A DNA stretch of 64,000 bases from Symmetrospora coprosmae (Eukaryota > Basidiomycota > Cystobasidiomycetes > Symmetrosporaceae), in the NCBI GenBank assembly GCA_008802785.1, contig VUYT01000008.1, positions 558,001-622,000 of the forward strand, in the 5' to 3' direction. The notes beneath the pieces were generated by a model. That model ran no database searches, was not told where the DNA came from, and saw nothing but the letters and a program-made list of their open reading frames with translations. Shown here piece after piece: positions 54,182 through 64,000 of this stretch (the first letter of the stretch is position 1; the number at the start of each line of letters is the position of its first letter). The translations under genes were made by a program, and so were the position numbers.

Positions 54182-54640
54182 AACGTCAGGCAGGCGACTG
54201 TGACTAGCTGGATCGTTTGTCTTGACATTGCGTGGAATCCAGCAGCTGCTGCCCAGCAGCACATCGCAATGCGTCTGACGGGTCTTGGTGAGCACCTCGA
54301 CATGCTGAGGCATGTGTCAGGATGCCACACGCCAGCGAGCTTGGCTTGTCACGTCCTTGGACCTCCACTGCCTGTTCCGGAGGCGCGTATATCAATCGTA
54401 ACTGGGTTGTTTGCATTGCAAGAATGACGACAACGCAGACTGCTGGAGACGATCCAATGGTAGCGGTTCCGACCGACTCGAGGTGACAAGACAGGCACTG
54501 CCGATGACTGCGTGTTGCACGCACTGCCACCGCGTACCAGTAGCCCGTGCTGCCCCTTCGTGCTCAATCCTCCTGCTCCGGCAAGCCTAACTTGCAGACT
54601 GCATAGTGCGCCAGCCTAACTCTGCGCACGGTGTGGACGC
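54182..54640. other. Convergent 3' intergenic region, nothing recognised
   Basis: About 460 bp between the 3' ends of the COG0523 gene and the eS25 gene. No supported frame or repeat. Confidence 0.5.
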
Positions 54641-55439
54641 CTATTCCGAGGCGGTGGCACGGGTGTAGATGAGCTGTCCGCGTGCGTGAACGATGGGCTT
54701 GATGAGGCTGCCAAATGCGGGGAAGAAGCCGTGTCAGCCTCAAAACGCTCGAGATGCGCGGACGGTGCGCAGGGCTGGCCGGTGAGACGCACCCCTCCTT
54801 CTCGAGCGTGCGGATTGCCTTCCGTGCCAGAGATCCGTTGATCTTCATCCGGTCAATGAGGACCGAGACGGAGATGAACTTGTAGGTTGGGACCTCCTTG
54901 AAGACGCTGTGCGTGTGGGCGCAAAGCAGAGGCGAGGCGAGTGAGCCGCTGTTCCCTGACTCTGGCTGCGCGGCGGCGCGCTCCTAATCCAGAACGGAAT
55001 GGGCGCCTCACCGGTCGTAGGTCGGCTTGTCACACGACACAGCGTTCTGTGCCTTGTCCTTCATCTTTCCCTTGGACCACTTCTTCTTCTGCAGGCGCCA
55101 AGGTCGGTCACAGGCGGTGGTGATTGGCGGGCGAGCACGATGTCAGCGCTCCATCCTGCTCGCTGCTTGCAGAGCCCCGGCGGGCACACCGGAACGGCAA
55201 GACTGACCTTTCCCTTTGAGGAAGAAGCGGCGGCTGCCGCCTTCTGGGCCTTGGTTTTCTGTGGATGCGAGCACGTCCAGGGTCAGCTGTGCTCTGCGAC
55301 CACGGCTTCGTCGCAGCAGCTCACCGTCTAGGCATCGCAGGAACGCCGCGGAGGAGGAAGGGGGGGGGCAGAGCACAGCATCAGCATGCTGCGTGTATCC
55401 TGTGTGGCAGCAGAGTGCACTGACTGGTGCCGCCGGCAT
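54641..55439 (-). CDS. RPS25: 40S ribosomal protein eS25
   Basis: A small-subunit protein of the cytosolic ribosome. Five minus-strand exons, 55439-55425 (15 nt), 55258-55208, 55088-55012, 54906-54793 and 54707-54641, give 107 residues, the normal family length. The chain reads [60 protein letters not shown] and [20 protein letters not shown], then [20 protein letters not shown] with RATASE at the end. It matches eS25 throughout. The first exon holds just MPAAP. It was placed at 55439 because a nearer ATG (55337) leaves the frame out of phase, while this one joins in phase 0 with a GTCAGT donor. High intron density in a short ribosomal protein gene is common in fungi. Confidence 0.92.
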
Positions 55440-56114
55440 GATTGTCGATGGTTCTCCTAAGGTCAGAGAGGGGGGGGTTTCGCTGAGGTCGACCTCTGCC
55501 CTCCCTGGCGAAGGGGGGACGATCGGGAATTTCGAAAGTTTCGGGAAGGCCTCGGTGGCAAATCCTGGCGACGACGACGACGACGACGAACATCGCAGCC
55601 AGCGAACGGGCACAGCGTGTGCGCAGCAGCAATAGCGGCTGCTGTCATCATCAGATCGCCATCCGGCGTGCTCTGAGTCTTGGGTCGCATCGGAGGTCGC
55701 GAACGAGAAGGCACAAACGCGGTGCAGGATCCTCGCAAAATCAGGTCCAATGAGCGCTCAAAGGGCATTTCTTGTCAGACAACGACGGTAGGGAAGCTTT
55801 CGAGGTATGAGAGAGAAGAGACAGCTATGATACAGCCAGAGAGAGAGAGGAGGCTGCGCTTTCCTCCCTGTTTATCGATTCCATCGCTTCGCCTTCGCTT
55901 TTATGCCTGCCGTTCTCCTCGAGAACCAAGCTTGTCCGCTAATCCGCTCCGCTTCGCATTCGCTTTCGCTCGTCTCTTTTCGTTCTTTTCACTGGGTTCG
56001 CTCTCTTGGGATTTGGGTGAAAGGGGGTGATGTGTCTTCGTCGGTCTTGGGAGTACGTGGTCAGATGGGCACAAGAGAGTGGTGGGACCCTCTCGCGCTC
56101 AGCGCAACGCCCGC
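55440..56114. promoter_or_regulatory. Upstream region of eS25 and 3' region of the CCHC protein gene
   Basis: About 675 bp between two minus-strand genes. It has a (CGA)n run (55570-55590), a short GA-rich tract (AGAGAGAGAG near 55840) and G-runs. It should contain the eS25 promoter. No gene is recognised. Confidence 0.45.
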
Positions 56115-57579
56115 TTAGGCGTTGGCAGTGGGGCACTCTCGCGAGATGTGGCCGGGCTGGCCACAGTTGTAGCAGCTTCGGCCACCGCCGCCGCCGCCGG
56201 AGCCTCGCTCAGCTCGGGGCTCGGTGCAGTCTCGGCTGATGTGGCCCTCGCCGCCGCCTAGAACACACGAATGACAATTTCGGGCATCAGCGGTGTACAC
56301 TGGCGACCCTCTGATCGCAAGAAGCGGCACCCACAGTTGTAGCAGCTGCGGTTGCCGCCGTAGCTGCCGCCGCCGGAGCCTCGCTCAGCCCGGGGAGCGG
56401 TGCAGTCTCGGCTCAGGTGTCCGGCCTCGCCACAGTTGTAGCACTGCGTCGCAAGGAAGTACTCAGAATGGTGCACGAGCAACAATGGACGATGCATAGG
56501 TGACGCCTCACGTTGCCAGACGATCCACCACCGTAGCCGGACGAGCCGCCGTAGCCGCCAGCCTGCTTGGTGGGGCAGTCTCGGGAGAGGTGACCAGACT
56601 GTCCGCAGTTGTAGCACGAGCGGGTGTCCGGGCGGGTGTAGCCAGAGTTGTCGTTGGTGCAGTCTCGGCTCATGTGGCCCTCCTCACCGCATTTGTAGCA
56701 TGCGGTGTTCCTAGGCTTGCGGGGCTCCGGGCAGTCTGTTGGACGATAAGAGAGATTATTATGCTGACCCAGGCGGACGACAGACAGCTCAGGAAGCACG
56801 AACCAGCCGATCGGTGACCCTGGTGGTAGTGAAGGATAGGGATGACCAGAGCAGGAGGGTAGGTGGATCAGTCAAAGGCTCAATCGCAATGCGAAACACG
56901 CTGCTTCAAACAAGTCCGAAGATAATCTGTGAGATGTATCGGTGCGAGAGGAAGGGCTCATGGGAAGCGGGCGCTTGAGACTGAGATCCATCTGCGCCCG
57001 GCCACCTGCCGTCTCTCTGAATCTGCCACCTGGGCCCGCCGGTGCCGCGCTGCACCCCACGACGACGACTGAGCGACGAAATTGGTAATTGCATTGCACG
57101 GCTCGCGTCCTTCTGTCTCTCGACGACAGCGACAAGCGTCTGCACCTCTTCTCTCGTCTTCTCTCCTTGCGTCTCCGACACGAGATGTCTCGCGCATATC
57201 TGGAAGGCTGGAGGCCCTAGACGAGGTCTTTCAGAGGAGAAGCTGTACCCTTTCGATGACAGCGTAGTCTTGATTGTTCCAGCGGCGGCGAGTGATACAG
57301 AGGGCAGGGGTAGGGAAATGAGCAAGCCAGAAAGCGGTCTCACCTCTGCATAAACGGGCAAGGCGCCGGGGGCGGGCCATGGTCAGCTTAAGAAGCCATA
57401 GTAACGCGTAAGCAAGGGGCCGCAAACACACCCTGTCCACAGTTGAAGCAGCCGGTCGATCGCTGCTGTCCGCCGTAGCCGCCAGACTGCTGGCCGTAGC
57501 CGCCTCGAGCGCCTCCGGCGTTACCCCAGCTGTCGTTGCCTCCAGCGCCGCCGGCGTTTCCCCATCCGTCAGATGCCAT
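56115..57579 (-). CDS. GIS2: CCHC zinc-knuckle nucleic-acid-binding protein (Gis2/CNBP/Byr3 type)
   Basis: Proteins of this family bind single-stranded nucleic acid and mRNA and act in translation and stress granules. Five minus-strand exons, 57579-57430, 56819-56804 (16 nt), 56735-56512, 56443-56335 and 56257-56115, give 213 residues. A Gly/Ser/Trp-rich start (MASDGWGNAGGAGGNDSWGN) is followed by six C-x2-C-x4-H-x4-C knuckles: CFNCGQGGHRSADC, CYKCGEEGHMSRDC, CYNCGQSGHLSRDC, CYNCGEAGHLSRDC, CYNCGGEGHISRDC and CYNCGQPGHISREC. Knuckle 1 is split over exons 1-3, its His coming from the 16-nt exon. Knuckle 5 is split by the last intron in the codon for its second Cys. Linkers are RGG-like (RAERGSGGGSYGGNR). 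The first intron is about 610 nt, by far the longest resolved here apart from the gap-containing one. Confidence 0.9.
56804..56819 (-). other. GIS2: 16-nt micro-exon completing the first zinc knuckle of the Gis2-like gene
   Basis: On the minus strand GGTCACCGATCGGCTG lies between CCACCAG and GTTCGT. It supplies GHRSA plus one base. Without it the first knuckle would lack its zinc-binding His and x4 spacing; with it the C-x2-C-x4-H-x4-C pattern is exact. Confidence 0.75.
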
Positions 57580-58053
57580 TGTGTATGGTGTATAAGTGGT
57601 TGCTGGTGAAAGTATTGAGTTGCTTCGCTGTTTGCTTTGCGTTTGGATGAGAAGGGAGGAGAGCAGCAGTGTCTGCAGGATCCCAGCCTGACCAGCCCCA
57701 GGGACGGGCGAAATTTGCGGGATGGGGGAAACGCTGCGGGCCTGGGCCCTGGCGGGAGAAGGGATGGTGGCGTCCAGGCGGTGATGACGATAGAGGGCGA
57801 AGCAGAGACAAGGACAGGCCAGAGGCACAAGATGCATCGATGGATGGAGCTCGCTCGCTGGCTGTGCTTCGCCAACGCGCTCTGTTTCCTTGTCTCTCCG
57901 CCAGGGACAACGGCGAGCCATCGTGCGACGGGCCTCGTCAATGCATCACAAACGGTTACACATGTACGACTATGCTACAGATTTGCATTCATCTCTACTA
58001 TCTTCGGCCCCTCCTCCACTTGTCACTCTGTCTCCCTTTGCGACACGGCGCGT
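57580..58053. promoter_or_regulatory. Upstream region of the Gis2-like gene and 3' region of the MFS gene
   Basis: About 470 bp between two minus-strand genes. Open frames here on both strands are short and compositionally odd. The part next to 57579 should be the leader and promoter of the CCHC gene. Confidence 0.45.
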
Positions 58054-60931
58054 CTACAGATGGTATCGGAACGACACATTCTGGAGAAAGACGCATCGGC
58101 AAGCTCGTCAGCTCGACATCCCTGTCGCACGCCATGGAATGGTGCTCACCTCCAAATCGGTAACGTCAGTGAAGTCTGCCGCTTTCGCCTCGCCCGTCTC
58201 GGCCTGCAGCTTGTCGCGTCGCCTGTTCTCGCGGATATACCACAGCCTGCGAGCGCGCCAGAGGCACTGTCAGCCGAATATAGGAGTTCTGCAGACACAG
58301 TCGTCACTCACCTCAGAACACTGAGGAGAACGATGGCGAAGGAGAAGCAGATAATGCAGGCTAGCATTCCGTCGCGATAAGGCGGCGTCTGCCCGCTGTG
58401 CCAGAATTGGGGGCCGCTGTGGAGCAGGGCGACGCATGAGAGGTCAGCCTGCGCGCAGTGCAAGGCTCGCCGTCACCCCGGCTCACATAGCATTACCAGA
58501 TCCATAAGCGAAGAACACCATGCCTTGAATGGTGATGCGCTTCGTGCTGAAGCAGCGCAGCAGACGCTGTCAGAAAGGTTACTGCCTTCAACGTGGAGTG
58601 GCCCAAAACTCACTACCCCGTAACATTCGCCGCCGGGAACGAGAAGAGTTGGGCCAATGCCGGAACGAAGCATACGATAATGTAGTATCCAAAGAGGCGG
58701 GCGCCATCGTTCGTGGTGAGGTACTGAATGACCAGACCCGTAAGCGAGATGGCAATCTGTTGCGATGCGACGCTCAGTCGGAGGGTACGGTAAGCGCGTC
58801 AAGCTGTCCAGCCACTCACGCCAACGATTCCAACGTAAACTGGGTGATTGCAAAAGGCCAGTGTACCTCAGCATCGGCAGAGGTAGATACGAGACAGAGC
58901 TATGAGCCCTCACTGCGCATATTCTTGTAGACACGGGAGATCCAGCCGCCGAGCAGGACTGCTACCACTTGTACCGCACCGGTGGGGATGCCGAGCAGGA
59001 GCTGCGATCGGTAGGACAAGATGGTGAGCCCGGCTCATCTGATCCGCAACACTTCGCACGCACCGTCTGGAATGGGTTATACCCGTAAGACTGCAGAATG
59101 AGGTTAAACTGAAGTACGCGACGGGAGAGGGTCAGCCAGCGGCGCGGTCAGCGCTGACGGGGCCGCCTCACGTAGTTGCCGAGGCCTCCATTCGGGATTG
59201 TGAGCGAGAAGGTGGCAAAGAAGAGGAGCCAGCCCTGCGGATCCTCGAAAGGGTTCAAGGCCTGTCGGACCTGCTTCCAATTGCTGCGGATGCCAAAGTA
59301 AATGCCTCAGCTTGGAAGGCCACGCCTCGAATGGAATCGACACTCACGTCTTTTTGCTGTGCAGCACAGACTGGTTGGCTCGGACCCGCTCGATCGCGAT
59401 CTTGCGCTCGTCGAGCGAGAGGAACTTGGCTACCGCTGGCGAGTTCGGGCAGACTACAAAGAAGCCTAGACCGGCCAGAATGGTGACTCTGTTGGTATCG
59501 TCAGAGTGAGCATCGGCACGAATACGGAGAGGATATTACGATCTGTACTGACAGTCCGTTGACGCTATCGATGGGAAGGGTGGAAGGACGTCCATCAGCC
59601 CGATGCCAGCAAGATGAGCCGTTGGAACCCAACGCACATGAAGATCCAGGCCCAGTTCTCAATCCGCGTGTTGTTGATGAAGCCTACGCCGTACCCTAGT
59701 AGCCCGCCGAGCATGCTTCCGAGCCCGTTCATGCTGTACCAGATGGCGAACCTGAAAGGCTGTTCCCGCCGAGTGTAGAACCGTGCCGTAATGAGAGTAA
59801 AGCCGGGCGTGATGACGGACTCGGCAGCGCCGAGCAGAGTCCGGACAGTGACCAGGCCTCTGAAGCGTTGCGGGAATGCCATGGCGAGACTAGCGAAAAG
59901 TGGAGGATGTCAGAGGGACTCGGATTTCCGCATCGGCGGCCTTGAAGGGAACTCACACCATTCCGCCCCATACGACGACTGTAGCGCCCATGTAGTAGTT
60001 CGTCCTGGTCTTCTGCAGGAGCCAGCTAGAGAAGGCGCCAACCGCTGTCAGCATGATGCGGAGATTCCGCAGCCGGCAAGGAACGCCTCGCCTTCCAAGA
60101 GGCTCAAAGGCCGTGTAGCCAAGATAGAATGCTGTGCCTAGCCATGAGTAATCACGGCTGCTCAAATTGCGGTCCTGCGGCGTAACAAACGAGCAGAGAA
60201 TGAGGGTGAGTCGCTGCGGACATACGCGAGCCTGGCCAGCCTGAAGGTCTTACCTGGCGGAAGGTGTAGACGGCCGCATAGGCTGTTAAAAGTATATCTG
60301 ACTATTAGAACAGCTCTCTAGCTTCTGCACCCGCAAATCTACCCACTTACACATGGCACTTTTGTCGATGTCTACGAGTTGCACCCTCGACGAGTCAGCT
60401 TGACTCTCCGCACGTAGTCAAGCGCTATACGGCAAGACCTCCGCACTCACATTGCAGCATATATATAACACACATGATGGGCATCAACCACCTGTCGATC
60501 TTTCGGAGCACTCTCGCGCCGTCTTTCGGGTCGACTGGAAGGAGGCATAGGTAAGTGGCAATGAGCGCGTGCTCCGGCCTGTGTACGCCCAACAGCAACC
60601 TACTCTTGATCGCAGCTGACTCCTCTGACCCATCCTTCGAGGGCGTTCGCGATTGCAGGGGCGCATCCACCTCGTCCGCGGGTGTGTCCGGCAGACGCGT
60701 AGATTTCCCGTCGCCCGCTTCCTCCTCTCCCTTCCTGGACTCGGTCAAGCTGCCGCGGCGCCGCTCGTCTACTTCCGAGATGCACTGCAGCGGCAGCTCC
60801 TCTGGCGAAGGATGCCGCCTGCGCAGGTGCTCGCCGTTCTGGTGTGACGCCGAAGCGGGCGGCCGGACAAAGCGGATAAGGTGGCCTGGCAAGGCGTGCT
60901 CGGCGCTGACGCCCAGCTGCGGCGAGGTCAT
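58054..60931 (-). CDS. MFS transporter, anion:cation symporter family (Dal5/TNA1-like)
   Basis: A plasma-membrane permease for an organic anion such as allantoate, nicotinate or related vitamins; the substrate cannot be told from sequence. Over ten minus-strand exons run from 60931 to 58054. The cytosolic N-terminus is long (about 150 residues, Ser/Glu/Arg-rich). It is followed by VLRKIDRWLMPIMCVIYMLQ, YIDKSAMSYAAVYTFRQ and DRNLSSRDYSWLGTAFYLGY. Then come VTVRTLLGAAESVITPGFTL and ITARFYTRREQPFRFAIWYS, with MNGLGSMLGGLLGYGVGF, the family's characteristic membrane loop. The end reads LWYIRENRRRDKLQAETGEA, then FTDVTDLENVSFRYHL, matching the typical DLTDxxNxxFRYxL C-terminus. Exon 2 (60371-60351) is only 21 nt. 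Middle exon borders between 59590 and 58300 were not all resolved. Confidence 0.8.
60351..60371 (-). other. 21-nt micro-exon of the MFS transporter gene
   Basis: It is flanked by CTCGTAG and GTAAGT on the minus strand. It encodes YIDKSAM with partial codons at both ends and joins CVIYMLQ to SYAAVYTFRQ. The YxDKxxM motif at the end of the first membrane helix is conserved in this family. Confidence 0.75.
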
Positions 60932-61537
60932 ATCGTGCTAGCTAGCTAGTAGCTGGTGTTCCGCCTATGGACTACGTCGACTGTGAGAAGAGCGTCGCGC
61001 CCAGGCGTGTGCCATGGGACTGGGAAGGTCCTACCGGCCGCTCGCTCTCGAAGCTCTTTCGTGGCGGATTTGGAGCGCACGAGCACCGAGCGGGGCCGGG
61101 GCTGGGGCTGGCTGGTTGTCGATGGCCCTGGTGGCCTGTGCAGGAGTCGTTTCTGCAGCAGTTTCTCGCTGTCTGCGGCGATGACTGGCGTCTGACCAAA
61201 ATGGGAGAGCTACTCTAAGCTAAGCTGGGAAGAACAGTCACAGCGAGTCATCCCACATCTTCGCGCCGAAGCAAGGCAGCAGCAGCCAAGTCGATCGGTG
61301 ACAGATTGCCGTTGCAGGCCAGAGAAGCTTCGCGGCAGAGAGGGAGCAGCAAGGCCTGCTGCATTACAATTGTGCACGACACGACCATGGTACACTACTG
61401 TCACAGTGAGGCCGCCAGAGCAGCTATTGCGGGCGCTAGCGAAGGGTATGACCTGGAAGGTAGGTAGGATCGGCACTGCTGCAGCTGTGCGAGAGAATGG
61501 GAAAGAGAACAAAGACCGTGCATCGCCCGGCACCAGG
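60932..61537. other. Intergenic region between MFS and uL14m genes
   Basis: About 600 bp. A plus-strand frame of 83 codons (60967-61218, Trp-rich) is open, but I cannot link it to other exons or a family. The rest holds the MFS promoter and the uL14m 3' end. Confidence 0.4.
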
Positions 61538-62383
61538 CTATGCCACCTTTGGCGCAAGCGAGCATATCCGTGACCAGCCCTTTTCGCGCAGCTCGGCCGC
61601 CACCACGCCGTTCACTCTTGTCCCTAGGAGCTCTCGCTGTACATGATAAGACCTGATCAGCATGCTGCAGGGGGCAGCTGAGAGATAGAAGAGGCCTCGC
61701 ACCTTGTTGTTGAGCAGGCAGATGGCATTGTCGTCAAAGCGTATCCACCGCCCGTCAGGTCTCCGCGTCTCCTTCTTTGTGCGCACTACGACGGCTCTGC
61801 GGACGTCTCCCCGTCGCACTGCGGGACAGGAAGTCGTCAGGCTATTGGCCTAGTCTCGAACAGGAGACTGCCGTACACCAGGCCAGGCAGCCCATCGAGC
61901 AACGGCCAGGCTAACCTTTGTTGGCAGCAGCAGGCGAATTTGTCGGAACGTTAAGCGCAACCGGACGCGCCTTCTTGACGACCACGACGATCTCGTCGCC
62001 TGGAGGAAGAGACAGCGTCGCATCAGATGGCGTGTCCGTATCTGGCGGTATCCGTGTGTCGCTTACGCACCGACGCGAGCAAGGCCGTGACCGGTCGTCG
62101 TTTTCAGGACGTTCACGCAGGTTGCGAGCAGCGCGCCCGAGTTCTGTGGGTGTGGGCGCGAGAGGGAGAGGAAAGGTGTCAGGCTCTGCATTTGGTTGCG
62201 AGCTGCTCTTCGTCTCCCCGGTTGTGCGCGAGAAGCGTGCTGGGAAAGACGAGGCGTTCTGGGAAGACAAGCTCACGTCGATGACGGTCTGTCGGGGAAC
62301 GCGAGCGACAGCATCAGCGCAGCTGCGGAACACCTACATCAATCGCCAGCCTGGCTTACCATTGTCGCCTTGAGGCCCAGCAT
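61538..62383 (-). CDS. MRPL38: Mitochondrial large ribosomal subunit protein uL14m
   Basis: Six minus-strand exons, 62383-62360, 62288-62277 (12 nt), 62143-62071, 61999-61916, 61818-61703 and 61636-61538, give 135 residues; the yeast protein is 138. The chain begins [20 protein letters not shown] and continues [17 protein letters not shown]. Next come [37 protein letters not shown] and [18 protein letters not shown]. It ends [20 protein letters not shown] and [12 protein letters not shown]. All are signature blocks of L14. The 12-nt exon encodes exactly TVID of the conserved xVIDNSGA motif. There is no separate targeting presequence, as in yeast. It is divergent from the next gene, with 520 bp between starts. 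Confidence 0.93.
62277..62288 (-). other. MRPL38: 12-nt micro-exon of MRPL38
   Basis: ACCGTCATCGAC lies between CCCGACAG and GTGAGC on the minus strand, in phase 0 on both sides. Its length is a multiple of three, so skipping would delete TVID without breaking the frame. Confidence 0.85.
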
Positions 62384-62903
62384 CGCGTCGAGTTGCTTAT
62401 ATCTATCGACGAAGTGAGGAGTGCGGTCGGGATGGTGAAAGAGCAACCCTGAGAGTCCGGAGGTCTTCGTCACGCCGACTCGAAAAGAGAATCGCAATTA
62501 GAGAGCATGCCGCGCTACAGCAGGCATGGCATGACTGCTATCTCCTCCTTCATGGGGTAGCTCTGCACCTCGCCGTCCGCTGCCTCATCGCTCGGCTGCC
62601 CTTGTAGCATCGCTGTTCGACCTCGACCGACCGCACGAGCCTGACCGGGACGGAGAGGCTTGAGCTCAGCGAGCCAGCCGACCGACTGTCAGGCGCACAC
62701 TCATCCGTTCTACTCGCTTCTCTCTGCCTCCTCGCTATCGGCGCGCCCGAGTCGGATCCGTTGGGGCTGTCCATCACGTCTGACGAGGCAGGCCGACTCG
62801 ACTAGATGCACCCTGACAGACTGCGCAGCGAGGCGATTGAGCGGTCCGTCTGACTTTCCTCTCAGCTCCCAAGCGCATGCTTCGAAGTTCATCTCAAGAC
62901 GAA
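62384..62903. promoter_or_regulatory. Divergent promoter region
   Basis: 520 bp between the starts of MRPL38 (minus) and the unrecognised plus-strand gene. Small open frames (for example minus 62550-62777) have no supported splice partners or domains. Confidence 0.45.
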
Positions 62904-63941
62904 ATGAGCCTCACCATCGAACCGCTCGGGTACGACATCCGCCTAAAGCCCTGGTCGCAGGTCATCGCCGAAGCAGAGACAAAGAAGCTCTCTCAGGTGA
63001 GCTGCCTACCAAACAGAGCATTTCCGGCGTCTGGAACAGCTCGGGTGCTAAAGTCCAGGACTGCCAGTCCATTTTCGCCAATGCCGTCACACCGAAACCT
63101 GCCGTCAATGCATTCGGCGGACCGCTGTCCCCGCCGGGCAGCCCTTCCCATTCGCCCTGGTTCATTCCACAAGCGGCTACCCCGGTAGTGGCACCACTTG
63201 TGCTCCCATCTGAGGCGCCTGAAGAGCTAGACTTCAACTACTTTGGCCCGTTCAGGCACCCGACGCTGGCAGCCGATGCAGCCGAATGGCTCCGCAAGAA
63301 CGGAGCAGAAGGCGATTGTTTCTCGCCTTTGGTCCGCTTCCTGGCGCTGTGCCGCACAAAGCACTTCCGCTTTGGCCAGGACGCTGTGGCTTTCACCGTG
63401 CGCATCGAGCGCGAGCGATCCGATTTCGACGTGCCCAGCCCGCATCACGACGGAGACGACGGGCGCTACTGGACAGTCGCGCCAGGACTCAATGGCCAGC
63501 CTGGCGAGGCGCCGTGCAAGCTCGGCATGGTCCTGCTCGGTCCCGGGACGGTCTTTTATCAAACCGACAACGAGGAGGCGCACATGGCTGTCACTCAGGG
63601 CAGACAGGAGAAGAAAGCACTCGGCTGGTCTGAGGAAGATATCAGGACGTGGCTCGATGAGGGCTTTGCACCAGTCGAGAAGATCTCACTGAGAGTCGGG
63701 GAGATCGCCAAGTGGAGAGTCGGCAATGATGGGCGGGGCACGATCCATTCTGAGCCCAGGATGAATCCCATGCCAGAGGGCCGGATATTGTGAGCATGGC
63801 CAAAGTGATACTTTGAATCTCTGCTGATGGTGTGACCGCAGCGTATCCCTTGTCCCTGGTACGAGCGAGCAGATCAAGACATTGGCCAGCAACTGGGGGA
63901 TGCCCTACCAGTCCGTCGATACAAGCATCAGAGTCAACTGA
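62904..63941 (+). CDS. Unrecognised, probably conserved protein
   Basis: Three exons, 62904-62996, 63059-63789 and 63842-63941, give 307 residues. The start reads MSLTIEPLGYDIRLKPWSQV. After the first intron comes SIFANAVTPKPAVNAFGGPL, then a Pro/Ser-rich spacer and ELDFNYFGPFRHPTLAADAA. The ordered core has CFSPLVRFLALCRTKHFRFG, TVRIERERSDFDVPSPHHDG, APCKLGMVLLGPGTVFYQTD and VEKISLRVGEIAKWRVGNDG. RGTIHSEPRMNPMPEGRIFV and SLVPGTSEQIKTLASNWGMP follow. The HHDG, LLGPGTxF and HSEP pattern faintly resembles DUF1826-like proteins with a cupin or Fe(II)-dioxygenase-like layout, but I cannot confirm that. An in-frame ATG at 62877 is an alternative start. Exon 2 could also begin at 63068 (acceptor after GACTGCCAG). 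Confidence 0.65.
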
Positions 63942-64000
63942 AGGCGAGATCGTCAAGAACACAATCGCGTGTGTCACGTCCTAGACCAACCAGGAGCAGT

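Noticed and set aside
55327-55337. ATG with GTGAGC donor close to eS25 exon 2 as an alternative start exon
   Set aside because: It joins exon 2 in the wrong phase and leads to a stop. The ATG at 55439 gives the family-like MPAAPKTKAQ start in phase.
56906-57361. 151-codon minus-strand open frame between the first two exons of the Gis2-like gene
   Set aside because: It could continue exon 1 in frame through an AG at 57347 but would not restore the zinc knuckle, and its composition is not protein-like. It is treated as part of the roughly 610-nt intron.
60967-61218. 83-codon plus-strand frame rich in Trp, Gly and Arg
   Set aside because: No recognisable family, no supporting exons, and within the size expected by chance in GC-rich DNA. 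Left unannotated.
1-64000. tRNA, rRNA, CRISPR, transposon or virus-derived elements
   Set aside because: I looked for tRNA box sequences, reverse transcriptase, integrase and transposase motifs, terminal repeats and regularly spaced repeats and saw none that held up. Absence by eye is not proof; a covariance-model and repeat-library search would settle it.

Overview
The window is nuclear DNA of a GC-rich basidiomycete fungus. Genes sit close together on both strands and carry many short introns. Most introns are about 60-110 nt, start GTGAGT/GTGCGT/GTAAGT, have a CTGAC/CTAAC-like branch site and end CAG. The core genes (PRP46, NOP16, Ctf4/Mcl1, RPC82, V-ATPase H, USP10/Ubp3, a Dal5-type permease) are typical fungal ones. 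Intron density and codon bias would suit an exobasidiomycete-type smut relative or a microbotryomycete; I cannot place it further. I see no tRNA, rRNA, CRISPR, transposon or viral element.

Layout. 1-141: start of an unidentified minus-strand gene. 501-2512: GDP-mannose pyrophosphorylase. 3761-5057: thioredoxin-reductase-like flavoprotein. 5369-6632: membrane protein of unknown function. 7529-9518: Ser/Pro/Ala-rich protein. 10307-10853: probable Ser/Thr-rich gene. 11207-14269: two mitochondrial large-subunit ribosomal proteins (mL44, uL5m) head to head. 14440-19268: Ctf4/Mcl1. 19459-21757: RNA polymerase III subunit RPC82. 21943-23377: F-box/LRR-like protein. 24024-25709: unresolved low-complexity gene. 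26067-26930: secreted Cys-containing protein. 27187-28740: proteasome alpha-3. 29037-30374: dihydroorotase. 30535-34579: EED-like WD40 protein (PRC2). 34889-36965: PRP46. 37267-39912: BCS1-like AAA ATPase, with a GA microsatellite and a 100-N gap in its first intron. 40887-42662: large secreted His-rich protein with 11-residue repeats. 43148-46412: USP10/Ubp3 deubiquitinase. 47095-48091: NOP16. 48217-49700: exonuclease III/AP-endonuclease-like protein. 49877-52032: V-ATPase subunit H, divergent from 52134-54181, a COG0523 metallochaperone GTPase. 54641-55439: eS25. 56115-57579: six-knuckle CCHC protein (Gis2/CNBP type). 58054-60931: Dal5/TNA1-type MFS permease. 61538-62383: mitochondrial uL14m. 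62904-63941: unrecognised conserved-looking protein.

Most genes are housekeeping genes for DNA replication, transcription, splicing, translation, protein turnover, mitochondrial ribosome and nucleotide/sugar metabolism; there is no accessory island. The unusual content lies inside the genes. (1) There is a run of micro-exons (5, 12, 13, 15, 16, 19, 21 and 22 nt), several encoding part of an essential motif. (2) One intron appears to be GC-AG. (3) A proteasome alpha subunit carries an extra low-complexity insert of about 85 residues. (4) An EED homologue has a very long disordered N-terminus and apparently a partly lost methyl-lysine cage. (5) A secreted protein is built from about 15 undecapeptide (LEA/apolipoprotein-like) repeats behind a His-rich segment. 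Exon coordinates were worked out by hand from reading frame, splice consensus and remembered family sequences. Small errors at individual junctions are possible where noted.
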